Below are positions 44,571-51,638 of a stretch of 51,638 nt of DNA, in pieces. Within the stretch, counting starts at the first letter, position 1. Each line of letters begins with the position of its first letter. Both the position numbers and the translations under genes were made by a program. Source of the DNA: GCA-001856825 sp038729485 (GTDB lineage: Archaea > Thermoplasmatota > Thermoplasmata > Thermoplasmatales > GCA-001856825); assembly GCA_038729485.1 (NCBI GenBank), contig JAVYRX010000010.1:1-51638 (forward strand), given 5' to 3'. Below the pieces are notes generated by a model. That model ran no database searches, was not told the origin of the DNA, and saw only the letters and a list, made by a program, of their open reading frames with translations.

Positions 44571-45827
44571 GTGAAAACCACTGTGCTTTTAATCATATTA
44601 ATTGCGCTTATGCTCCTGGCTGTCCTGCCATCAGGACATGGAAGTCAGAAGTCCGTCGTAATCGTAAATTTCAATTACCAGGTCGACACGGGCGCCCAAG
44701 ATTACCTGCAGAGCGTTCTATCATACGCTACGTCTCAGGGAGATCCTGTGGTTATAGTTATGAATACGCCGGGAGGCTACCTTGCCAGCGCATTCAATAT
44801 GGTTAATTACACTATCGCAGCGGAAAAAACCGTAACAGTGACAACATACGTTCCGCCCGGTAGTATGGCTGCCTCTGCAGGTTCATATATTGCCCTTGCA
44901 TCTGACTACGTTTTCATGGGAAACGCAAGCATCATAGGCCCTTCAAAGCCATATGTTATAGGAGGAACGCCGTTGGAACAGGAGCACGTAACAAATGCTT
45001 CTCTGGCTCTAATGGAATCCCTTGGACAAACGCACGGGTGGAATCAATCTGCCATATATCTTATGGTGGAGAAGAATTACGCGTTTACAGCACAGAACGC
45101 ATCCAAGATTGGCTTAATCACCGGAATGTCAGATAGTCTTTCTGGAGTCCTGAAAAAACTAGGTTACCAGGGGCTACCTTTGACGGAGTTTTATGAAAAT
45201 CAAGTGCAGCAATTGGAATCATTTCTCTCCAATTCAACTGTGGCAGATGTTTTGATACTTCTAGGGATTGTGGCCATAGTTCTCGACATTTTTCACGGTT
45301 CAATAATCCTCAGCGTGGCAGGAGTTATAATTCTAGCACTCGGCATTTGGGGCGTTACCCTCATAAGCTTTCAACCTATTGCAATACTGTTTATAGCGTT
45401 AGGGGCGGCCTTGATTTTCCTTGAAATAAAGCTTGGCCATGGATTCGCATTGGCAGGAGGAGTAGGTCTCGTAATTGTTGGAGGATTGATAATGCTAATA
45501 GGAGTCACGTATTCCTCCAACAATCCTGTTCTAAATGGAACAAGTTATGGCCTTATAGCTCTTGAAGCTACGGTAATACCTATTGGAGCATTATACCTAA
45601 TTGCTCTTAGAAGGTCAGTGATGAAAAAGCCGCCAAAAATGGGTCCACAAACTGTAATAGGAAAGAAGGGAAGAGCGGTAACTGACATCGAATCCGGGGG
45701 GAAGGGGGTAGTTCTTGTTCAATCTGAGGAATGGACAGCAGTCTCACAAGAGGCTATAAAAAAGAATGAGGAGATAGAGGTAGTCGACGTCAAGGATGAA
45801 ATACTGCTCGTCAGGAAATCTTCCTAA
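44571..45827 (+). CDS. Long NfeD-type membrane serine protease (ClpP-class)
   Basis: A 418-residue protein: signal peptide (residues 1-23), ClpP-like protease domain (about 28-200), four or five membrane helices (about 220-340), and a C-terminal OB-fold NfeD domain (about 355-418). The oxyanion segment NTPGG is at 65-69 and the likely nucleophile is Ser102 in GSMAASAG. In the related Pyrococcus PH1510 protease the general base is a Lys in a PPKITN-type segment; the matching place reads EHVTN, with His139. PH1510 cleaves the C-terminal end of a stomatin, and the stomatin gene is the second one downstream on the other strand. GTG 44571 is chosen because it begins the signal peptide. Confidence 0.85.
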   Translation: MKTTVLLIILIALMLLAVLPSGHGSQKSVVIVNFNYQVDTGAQDYLQSVLSYATSQGDPVVIVMNTPGGYLASAFNMVNYTIAAEKTVTVTTYVPPGSMAASAGSYIALASDYVFMGNASIIGPSKPYVIGGTPLEQEHVTNASLALMESLGQTHGWNQSAIYLMVEKNYAFTAQNASKIGLITGMSDSLSGVLKKLGYQGLPLTEFYENQVQQLESFLSNSTVADVLILLGIVAIVLDIFHGSIILSVAGVIILALGIWGVTLISFQPIAILFIALGAALIFLEIKLGHGFALAGGVGLVIVGGLIMLIGVTYSSNNPVLNGTSYGLIALEATVIPIGALYLIALRRSVMKKPPKMGPQTVIGKKGRAVTDIESGGKGVVLVQSEEWTAVSQEAIKKNEEIEVVDVKDEILLVRKSS

Positions 45828-46224
45828 CCTTCAAGGTGACTCCGTCTTCAAGGACGTCAATTACCGTGACAAGGTCGCCATCACTTGTATCTGAATCCGA
45901 TATGAAGCTCCAATCTTCATTTAGCACAGTAACGGTTCCCTTTACTCCTGCTGGAACTCCTTTGACCACGTTTCCATTCTGCCCTTTGAGGGTATCGCTG
46001 TGGAAATACCTCTTTGTTATCCGGGAAGAAGTCGTAAGAGAGAACCCTATGAACAGAAAAATCAAGACCACAAATATTATTATTGAAAATACAAGGAAGA
46101 AGACGATACCGCCAGTAAGGAAATACTCCGTCAGGAGGAAGATGGCAAAGGCTGCAAGCGATATGAGTAAACCTATCGTCCTGTAGCCATACTTCACAGT
46201 CACCCTGCTTACTTCTCTGGGCAT
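45811..46224 (-). CDS. Short NfeD-like membrane protein
   Basis: A 137-residue protein with two or three N-terminal membrane helices (about residues 12-62) and a C-terminal OB-fold domain (about 80-137; GQNGNVVKGVPAGVKGTVTV). Short NfeD proteins accompany stomatins and probably assist their membrane assembly. It follows the stomatin gene by eight bases in one operon. Its last 17 bases overlap the end of the convergent long NfeD gene. Confidence 0.85.
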   Translation of the reverse strand: MPREVSRVTVKYGYRTIGLLISLAAFAIFLLTEYFLTGGIVFFLVFSIIIFVVLIFLFIGFSLTTSSRITKRYFHSDTLKGQNGNVVKGVPAGVKGTVTVLNEDWSFISDSDTSDGDLVTVIDVLEDGVTLKVRKIS

Positions 46225-46232
46225 CTCAGTGA

Positions 46233-47171
46233 TTATTCCTTTTTGTTATTTGAATTTGAGTCACTCGTGTTCTTGGAGGATGCAGCCTTTAGCGTATCTG
46301 CAAATGGCCGGAACATTTCAGTAAATTCCATGGGTATTATATACTTAGTAGCCTGGCCTGATCCCAACGATTTCATCATATCAAGATACTGGAGTGCCAT
46401 CGTCTTCTGATCTATCTCCTTAGCTGCATTGTATATGGTGGTCAGGGCAAGAGCGTACCCCTCAGCCCTTAATATTGCGGACTGTTTATCGCCCTCTGCT
46501 CTCAGTATATTTGACTGTTTATCTCCTTCAGCTACGGTTATGGTCGCCTGCTTCTTCCCTTCCGCTTCTGTTACAACGGCCCTTCTTGACCTTTCAGCGC
46601 TCATCTGCATTATCATTGCGTCCTGAACATTCTTTGGCGGGAGTATTTCTCTAATCTCAACATTTGTTACCTTTACGCCCCATCTCGTCGTGACCTCATC
46701 AAGTTTGGTCCTTAGGACTGCATTTATGTTTTCTCTCTTCGAAAGAACTTCATCGAGATTTATATCACCTATGACTGATCTCAACGTTGTAGTTGCAATA
46801 CCCATGGCGGCGCCTTCAAAATTCTGTACCTGTATCACAGAATCTGACGCATTGAAAACCTTGAAGTATATAATGAAGTCAACGTCAACAGGGGCATTAT
46901 CTTTTGTTATACATGTCTGGTGAGGTATAGTCAGGAACCTTTCCCTCAAATCCACTCTTACCGGCACATCAATAAACGGATATATGAACACCAGCCCCGG
47001 TCCTTTTTCTGCAAGGGCTCTACCAAATCTGAAAACAACGATCCTCTGGTACTCCCTTACTACCTTTATGGAATAGAAAAGGAATGCAAGGATTATCAGC
47101 ACCACAATAGCGATTACAACTTCCTCACCTACTCCTATCACTAGTGAGGTAACACCAAATACGAATCCCAT
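46233..47171 (-). CDS. Stomatin/prohibitin-family (SPFH) protein
   Basis: A 312-residue membrane-associated protein. An N-terminal helix (about residues 14-34) is followed by the SPFH domain (YQRIVVFRFGRALAEKGPG and VDLRERFLTIPHQTCITKDN). A long coiled coil includes RSRRAVVTEAEGKKQATITV and a repeated AEGDKQSxILRAEGxxx unit. SPFH proteins build oligomeric scaffolds in membranes. The genes for both NfeD types next to it make a complete stomatin-protease module. Confidence 0.92.
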   Translation of the reverse strand: MGFVFGVTSLVIGVGEEVVIAIVVLIILAFLFYSIKVVREYQRIVVFRFGRALAEKGPGLVFIYPFIDVPVRVDLRERFLTIPHQTCITKDNAPVDVDFIIYFKVFNASDSVIQVQNFEGAAMGIATTTLRSVIGDINLDEVLSKRENINAVLRTKLDEVTTRWGVKVTNVEIREILPPKNVQDAMIMQMSAERSRRAVVTEAEGKKQATITVAEGDKQSNILRAEGDKQSAILRAEGYALALTTIYNAAKEIDQKTMALQYLDMMKSLGSGQATKYIIPMEFTEMFRPFADTLKAASSKNTSDSNSNNKKE

Positions 47172-47384
47172 AGTATCACATAAGAAATTTATATTAATGC
47201 TTTTTGATTAATCGTGCATTTAAGATCTAGTAAATTTAATCACGAAATGGCGCTATTTTACGTTGTTTTGAGATGTAAACTTCAGAAAGATTTTGGAGCT
47301 TTCTAGAAAGTTTAGATCACCCTTAATTTATATTACGCTCTGCAAAGGTCAAAAATTATTAATATCATCTCAGTCTTTCCAATC

Positions 47385-47813
47385 ATGGCCAAGGTAGACT
47401 TCAATTCAAAGCCAATAGATGACAATTTCTTTGACAAGACTGATGAGTACCCCGTTACGGGAAATCACAACGGTCATGAGGTAAGGGCGGAAGGGAAGCA
47501 GAGACTTGATAAGGACGGAAAACCATATCCTACAAAGTTGGGAATTCACGGAACAAATGTGGCCGTTGATTGGGATTCATGCATAGCAGATGGGTCCTGT
47601 ATGGATGTCTGTCCTGTGAATGTTTACGAATGGTTCCTTAACCCGGGTAACAAAGGAACAGGCAACGATAAAAAAGTTGATCAGGGGACAGATGAATGGA
47701 ACAAGTACAGGACGGACAAATGTGACCCTATAAGGGAATCAGACTGCATATTCTGTAATGCCTGTGTTACGGCATGCCCGGTAGGGGCAATATCCGTCGC
47801 AATGAGAAAGTAG
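47385..47813 (+). CDS. zfx: Zinc-containing 7Fe ferredoxin
   Basis: A 142-residue dicluster ferredoxin, the same length as the well-studied Thermoplasma acidophilum protein. The N-terminal extension has His28, His31 and His55 as likely zinc ligands (NHNGHEVRAEG, LGIHGTNVAVD). Cys66, Cys72 and Cys76 fit one cluster (probably 3Fe-4S), and Cys121, Cys124, Cys127 and Cys131 fit the other. It is the main electron carrier for 2-oxoacid oxidoreductases in Thermoplasmatales and Sulfolobales. TATA-like AAATTATTAATA about 27 bases before the ATG supports a leaderless start. The gap 47172-47384 before it holds no other gene. Confidence 0.95.
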   Translation: MAKVDFNSKPIDDNFFDKTDEYPVTGNHNGHEVRAEGKQRLDKDGKPYPTKLGIHGTNVAVDWDSCIADGSCMDVCPVNVYEWFLNPGNKGTGNDKKVDQGTDEWNKYRTDKCDPIRESDCIFCNACVTACPVGAISVAMRK

Positions 47814-47911
47814 CTAATTCTTTCCCTTTTTAACGTTTCCTTCTTTTATTGACGATTCTTCTTCAAGCACAGAGGTCCAGGTCAAAAAACAATCTTTTAG
47901 TAGTTCCTCTT

Positions 47912-48700
47912 TCATATAAGATACCTCTTAAAGAATGCTGAAACTCTCTCCCAGGCATCCTCTGCCGCACTTTTGTCATAAGCAAAGCCGTCACTATTTC
48001 CAAATGCATGTTTCGTGTTCGGATAAATTTTCAATTCAATCTGCTTCTTGTATTTTATGCAGGATGATATCAGGTCCGGTATTCCCGTATTTATCCTAGG
48101 ATCATCACCTGCATACACAGCATTTATCGGTCCTTTGATTCTTGATATGTCCTCGATATTTGGTGGGTTTGCCCCGTAATAAACCGCTGTTGCATCTAAA
48201 GGGATCCGAGTAGACAGCCTCAATGACAGTCCGCCACCCATACAGAACCCAACGACCCCGAATTTTTGCTGTCCAAAATTCTCCCTAAGATATTCGTATC
48301 CCATACCTAGGTCCTTTAGCATTATTTCCTCCATTTCCCCCCTGCCCATCATCAGTCTCCTTATGACTTCCCTTTGGCTGTCGTCCGCTCTCTGCAAGAT
48401 TTTATTTATGGCCGATTGATCATTCCTCTGTTCAGTCGGAACTTCAAAGAAAAGTCGCATTGCAGTAGCTATATTTTCTTCCGTGAATACATTCCTCTCT
48501 TCTTCCCTCGAATATAGGTGTGGAGCCAGAACCAGAAACCCCAAAGAAGCTAGTCTCCTGGAATAGCTCTTTATAAAGTTAGTAAGGCCCCATATTTCTT
48601 GTATTACAATTACCGCGGCTTTGGATTCCCTCTCACCTGCCAAAAATGACATGACTTTTGAGCCATCAAAGGTTGTGTACTCAATTATTTCCTCTTTCAT
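47912..48700 (-). CDS. Dienelactone hydrolase-family alpha/beta hydrolase
   Basis: A 262-residue hydrolase. The nucleophile is Cys153 in GVVGFCMGGGLS, with Asp200 (YAGDDPRI) and His231 (KHAFGN) completing the triad; this is the dienelactone hydrolase pattern. The substrate is unknown, as in most archaeal members. The start MKEEIIEYTTFDG at 48700 is preferred over a TTG 48 bases upstream because a TATA-like CTTAAAT lies about 25 bases before it. Confidence 0.88.
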   Translation of the reverse strand: MKEEIIEYTTFDGSKVMSFLAGERESKAAVIVIQEIWGLTNFIKSYSRRLASLGFLVLAPHLYSREEERNVFTEENIATAMRLFFEVPTEQRNDQSAINKILQRADDSQREVIRRLMMGRGEMEEIMLKDLGMGYEYLRENFGQQKFGVVGFCMGGGLSLRLSTRIPLDATAVYYGANPPNIEDISRIKGPINAVYAGDDPRINTGIPDLISSCIKYKKQIELKIYPNTKHAFGNSDGFAYDKSAAEDAWERVSAFFKRYLI

Positions 48701-48808
48701 ATCAATGTGATAATAACCCTCATTTAAGATTATCGTACTTCTGTCCAAGAATGCACCTTAACTAAGAAGAATCAACACATACATTTCCGTTATTTGTGCT
48801 TTGCAAAT

Positions 48809-49294
48809 TTATGCAGTTTTATCAGAGACACCTCTGTGTCTTATTACGTCGAATCCATACCTGATAATGCTCTTTACGTTATCAAATGTATCCAACTCCT
48901 CTATCTGATCTTCGCTGAACCATCCAGAATCGGAGGATTCATCGTTCGTCTGATACGAATCATCATCGGCTAGGCCAAGATAGATCATATCAAAATGTTC
49001 GTGGGGCTCTTCACGGTATGGAACTATTTCTTTCATTATTATCAGTGGATTGGGAAGGCTGACTGCACCGTCACCGGAAATTTCCACGTTCGTCGAGGAA
49101 ATAACACGAAAGGATGCCCTTGTTTCTTCGAACGTTTCTCTTAATGCGCATTCAAAAGGATTTTCGTCCTGTCGCATGTGACCACCGGGGTAAATCCAGA
49201 CCCCTAATTTCTTGTGTTTTATTAGAAGAACTCTATCCATACTCCCGTTGAAGAGAAGTACCCCGCCAACTATGCACTTCCTCAATTTTCCCAC
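48809..49294 (-). CDS. NUDIX hydrolase
   Basis: A 161-residue NUDIX protein. The NUDIX box reads GGHMRQDENPFECALRETFE followed by ETRA, matching GX5EX7REUXEEXGU except for the last glycine position. It would hydrolyse a nucleoside diphosphate linked to another group; the exact substrate cannot be told. The start is a GTG at 49294, since no in-frame ATG precedes the conserved CIVGGVLLFNG strand. Confidence 0.88.
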   Translation of the reverse strand: MGKLRKCIVGGVLLFNGSMDRVLLIKHKKLGVWIYPGGHMRQDENPFECALRETFEETRASFRVISSTNVEISGDGAVSLPNPLIIMKEIVPYREEPHEHFDMIYLGLADDDSYQTNDESSDSGWFSEDQIEELDTFDNVKSIIRYGFDVIRHRGVSDKTA

Positions 49295-49350
49295 CGAACC
49301 TCATTAATGGGCCATGGTAAAATATTTTCCTTATCGCCAAAAGATAAAAT

Positions 49351-49374
49351 TAGAAATGCTACGGGGCATTTCTA
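49351..49374 (-). terminator. Hairpin after the MFS exporter gene
   Basis: TAGAAATGC and GCATTTCTA form a perfect 9-base stem around a 6-base loop, starting ten bases past the MFS stop on the minus strand. It is followed in that direction by a T-rich AATTTTATCTTTT, a plausible transcript end. Confidence 0.5.
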
Positions 49375-49384
49375 AGACGTGAGA

Positions 49385-50629
49385 TCATCCGAATATCGGA
49401 GCCTTCTTAGTTACCGCAGGTTTTGGGAGCACGAATGTTAGGACAGATGCGACGAGTGCTAATATGAGTAGTATCTCGAATACCACTGGCAGATTTGAGT
49501 AACTGCCTGCTATTGCAACCCCAACTATTAATGGTCCCAAAGCCTGCCCGCCTGACCCGCCCACGTTCCATACCAGCGCATTGCTCGTTGTTGTTGAGCT
49601 CTCTCTTGGAACATAATCTGAAATCATTGACATCAATATCGGAAAACTGCTAAAATTCACAAGCCCAAATAACCCCAGAAACAAATATGAAAGGGTGCCC
49701 GAAGTGATTATATACAAATACATCAACGCAGCAGAAAGTACGGTTGTTGTCGCGAGTATCCTGCGCTTGTCATATACCTCTACTAGCCGACCAAATATCA
49801 ATTGGCCAACTATTCCTCCGACATACATAAGGGACATCATCGACCCCAAAGAAAGGTTTGCTTTTAGGCCCCTATCGAAAGAAAGATATTCCGGTATCCA
49901 TGACACTATACCATAGAATGCCAGAGACCTTATGAGTGAAATTGCCGTAAGCAAAAGAATGCTTAGGCTTAGAGTGCTCTTCCACTCCTTGGCTCCCTTT
50001 TTCTCCTTATACTGGGGCGTTGAGTATCCACGGAGTCCAATAAACATGGAAATTGCGGCCAAAACACCTATCGTCCCCAATATACCTATGCCGGCAACCT
50101 CTGAAGCGAAATACGCTATGAAAGCCAACAAGAAATAGGGGTAGATCGCTCTTCCAATGCTTCCAAATGATCCATTTATTCCTAAATATCTCCCAAGTTT
50201 TTCCCCTCTGTAGTGTGACTGGAGCATTGAAGTTCCGGTGGGATGATAGAAAGAGGCACCAAATCCCGAGAGTATCGATGAGATTATTATGATAGCTACG
50301 GTCAGCAGATCATCCAAAGCAGCGATGAACAAAAGTAGGCCCAGAGACATAGTTAAGATTCCTATTGCCATGCCTGAGGATTGAAGCCCCTTCCTATCTA
50401 TGTACCCTCCGAGAAGGACTGCTGTGGCTGCCATTGAGAGATAAAATAGAGTGAGTGAGACCGTGATAATTATGGGATCAATATGCCTAACCACGGCCAT
50501 AAGATCTAGAACGACAGGAACAAGGAACATAGTGCCATCATTTATGAAATGGCCTAGAGATGTAAATGAAATTACTCTTTTGCCTTCCGAGTCTTCCCTG
50601 CTCCCCCGACCTCCCCTTTCTTTTTTCAT
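49385..50629 (-). CDS. MFS exporter, fosmidomycin-resistance type
   Basis: A 414-residue carrier with 12 predicted membrane segments. The sequences SFTSLGHFINDGTMFLVPVV and GASFYHPTGTSML match the branch of bacterial fosmidomycin-resistance proteins (Fsr), where the histidine in the HP motif is characteristic. The substrate is probably a toxic or waste compound. It is divergent from a PadR-type regulator that is the likely repressor. The ATG at 50629 is used; a TTG at 50653 lies closer to the TATA-like TGATTTAAG near 50675 and could be the real start. Confidence 0.82.
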   Translation of the reverse strand: MKKERGGRGSREDSEGKRVISFTSLGHFINDGTMFLVPVVLDLMAVVRHIDPIIITVSLTLFYLSMAATAVLLGGYIDRKGLQSSGMAIGILTMSLGLLLFIAALDDLLTVAIIIISSILSGFGASFYHPTGTSMLQSHYRGEKLGRYLGINGSFGSIGRAIYPYFLLAFIAYFASEVAGIGILGTIGVLAAISMFIGLRGYSTPQYKEKKGAKEWKSTLSLSILLLTAISLIRSLAFYGIVSWIPEYLSFDRGLKANLSLGSMMSLMYVGGIVGQLIFGRLVEVYDKRRILATTTVLSAALMYLYIITSGTLSYLFLGLFGLVNFSSFPILMSMISDYVPRESSTTTSNALVWNVGGSGGQALGPLIVGVAIAGSYSNLPVVFEILLILALVASVLTFVLPKPAVTKKAPIFG

Positions 50630-50728
50630 TGAGTCTTCTATAGCTGTATTCAATTTCTATCAGCTCTCCCTTAAATCATTATTTGAGGACATCATTCTCT
50701 TCCTCTTATTGAAATGGTTATTTGTCAT

Positions 50729-50749
50729 ATACATAAGTGTATTATGTAT
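50729..50749. promoter_or_regulatory. Palindromic operator, probable PadR site
   Basis: ATACATAA and TTATGTAT are perfect inverted halves with a 5-base spacer, centred at 50739. The site lies between the divergent exporter and PadR genes, directly upstream of the TATA-like AGTATAATAA (50751-50760). PadR operators usually contain ATGT/ACAT half-sites; this one has ACAT-N9-ATGT. Confidence 0.6.
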
Positions 50750-50782
50750 AAGTATAATAACCATTGCAATCTTCCTTATAAG

Positions 50783-51118
50783 ATGGATATAAGGCGAGAA
50801 AGAATTCTGAGCGGGATAATGACGCTTCTCATCCTTTCGAAGCTATGCGAAGGCCCAGCTCACGGCTACTTACTCGAGTCATACATAGAAGAAAAACTCA
50901 AGAGGTCAATTCCTCCAGGGACCGTCTACGTTCTCCTCTCAACTTTAAAGAGAAGAGGCTTTGTAGTTGTTAAGAGCAAAGAGATAGTAAAGGGGAGACA
51001 GATTGCAACATATGAAATTAAGCCTGAGGGAATAAGGTTCTTGAGGCAGCATAAGGAACCATTGAATCTGATGAAAAGCGTTATAGGAGATCTTTTGAAG
51101 AAAATAGAATGCGTCTAA
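50783..51118 (+). CDS. PadR-family transcriptional regulator
   Basis: A 111-residue winged-helix protein of the PadR family: LLILSKLCEGPAHGYLLESYIEE, then the recognition-helix region IPPGTVYVLLSTLKRRGFVVV and the wing TYEIKPEGIRFLR. PadR proteins repress detoxification exporters, and the neighbouring divergent MFS gene fits. The ATG at 50783 is about 27 bases past the TATA-like AGTATAATAA, consistent with a leaderless mRNA, so upstream in-frame codons are unlikely to be used. The palindrome at 50729-50749 suggests autoregulation. Confidence 0.87.
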   Translation: MDIRRERILSGIMTLLILSKLCEGPAHGYLLESYIEEKLKRSIPPGTVYVLLSTLKRRGFVVVKSKEIVKGRQIATYEIKPEGIRFLRQHKEPLNLMKSVIGDLLKKIECV

Positions 51119-51131
51119 ATGAGAGGTTTGC

Positions 51132-51148
51132 GAGCTAAACTGTAGCTC
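51132..51148 (+). terminator. Short hairpin after padR
   Basis: GAGCTA and TAGCTC form a perfect 6-base stem with a 5-base loop, 13 bases past the PadR stop. No T-tract follows. Confidence 0.35.
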
Positions 51149-51207
51149 TTCAATAACTCCGCAAGTAATAAGAGCATCATTAAAATACGAACATTTGTTA
51201 CGAAATT

Positions 51208-51638
51208 ATGAACAGAACTAGGTTTATATCAACGCTAGGTCCCTCATGTTTTAACAGGAAATCAGTTTCTGAAATGGTAAAATTTGGGTCAGTATCCTTT
51301 AGGTTGAACATCGCACACATTGAGCCCGGCTATGTCACAAAAACTAAGAAACTTCTGAGTGGCACGACAATAGATGGAAAGTTGAAACCTTCTATAATAG
51401 TGGATCTTAAAGGACCAGAGATAAGAGCCAAATTCAGTCCGGGAGAGATTCTTTCTATAGTTAAGAACAAAACATACAAGATCGGAGATGACGGCCCTGC
51501 AGACATAATTCTTAACCCAGGTGAGGTAGTTTCTCAACTGGACGAAGGGGATATTGTTCTCCTGAGCGATGGAAGAGTAAAAATGAAGGTAACAGGCAGA
51601 AATGGAGAAAGACTTATGGTTAAGGCTCTTAACTCTGG
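51208..51638 (+). CDS. pyk: Pyruvate kinase, N-terminal part (cut by window edge)
   Basis: The reading frame from ATG 51208 to the window end (143 codons) begins MNRTRFISTLGPSCFNRKSV and continues with the substrate-region SFRLNIAH and VDLKGPEIRAKF, all in pyruvate kinase order. It makes ATP and pyruvate from phosphoenolpyruvate. The usual RxNxSHG motif reads RLNIAHI, a variation in the Ser and Gly positions. The rest of the domain up to the edge is the B-domain start. No other frame is credible here. Confidence 0.85.
   Translation, partial: MNRTRFISTLGPSCFNRKSVSEMVKFGSVSFRLNIAHIEPGYVTKTKKLLSGTTIDGKLKPSIIVDLKGPEIRAKFSPGEILSIVKNKTYKIGDDGPADIILNPGEVVSQLDEGDIVLLSDGRVKMKVTGRNGERLMVKALNS

Noticed and set aside
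47172..47384. Possible C/D box RNA on the minus strand (ATGA-like words)
   Set aside because: No pair of matching C and D boxes at the right distances; only the 19.0 kb locus satisfies the full pattern.
1..51638. CRISPR arrays, rRNA genes and intact insertion sequences
   Set aside because: No regularly spaced repeats, no rRNA stretches and no transposase frames with flanking inverted repeats were seen.

Overview
The window is chromosomal DNA of an archaeon, most likely an acidophilic heterotroph of the Thermoplasmatales; the genus cannot be fixed by eye. The evidence is archaeal: ribosomal protein S8e next to SRP19, MBF1, class I lysyl-tRNA synthetase, a 142-residue zinc-type 7Fe ferredoxin, the archaeal PGI/PMI, a cyclic-2,3-diphosphoglycerate-synthetase-type protein, a C/D box guide RNA and frequent AGA/AGG and ATA codons. 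Many genes look leaderless, with a TATA-like element about 25-30 bases before the start codon. Later genes in operons tend to carry a GGTGA-type ribosome binding site.

Layout. 1-5.1 kb: a cut gamma-glutamyltransferase and two oxalate/formate-type MFS carriers, the first with a small overlapping membrane partner. 5.1-7.9 kb: an SDR oxidoreductase, a 38-residue zinc-ribbon miniprotein and a TPR-AAA ATPase. 8.0-11.5 kb (minus): a flavin-barrel/UbiA fusion, a small conserved protein, PGI/PMI and an MqnA/MqnD-like protein; the two ends suggest menaquinone synthesis. 11.6-13.5 kb: acyl-CoA dehydrogenase and superoxide dismutase. 13.7-18.9 kb (minus): TldE, TldD, a four-CBS protein with a possible ribosome-hibernation-factor-like tail, and a bifunctional NAD(P)HX repair enzyme. 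19.0-21.6 kb: a C/D box sRNA placed directly in front of a GfcR-like regulator and lysyl-tRNA synthetase, then MBF1.

21.8-23.7 kb is the main accessory region. A tRNA-Pro gene with an unusual T-loop carries the tail of a broken tyrosine recombinase gene, followed by about 1.4 kb of decayed DNA. After it come a divergent ammonium transporter and a SemiSWEET protein. 25.6-30.1 kb (minus) is a complete four-gene ABC sugar importer.

31.0-36.1 kb is a graveyard of aspartate-family biosynthesis. metY and metX (minus) carry G-tract frameshifts, and metX also a nonsense codon. asd and aspartate kinase (plus) are heavily decayed, asd having lost its catalytic cysteine. Unless copies exist elsewhere, the cell would depend on outside methionine and threonine, which fits a peptide-feeding life.

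36.1-51.6 kb returns to ordinary genes: a membrane-anchored nuclease, MtnA-like isomerase, acetoacetyl-CoA synthetase, TrpRS, a PEBP protein, a ferritin-VIT1 fusion, the cyclic-2,3-DPG-synthetase-type protein, SRP19/S8e, a stomatin/NfeD set, zinc ferredoxin, dienelactone hydrolase, a NUDIX hydrolase, an MFS drug-type exporter divergent from a PadR regulator with a clear palindromic operator, and the start of pyruvate kinase.
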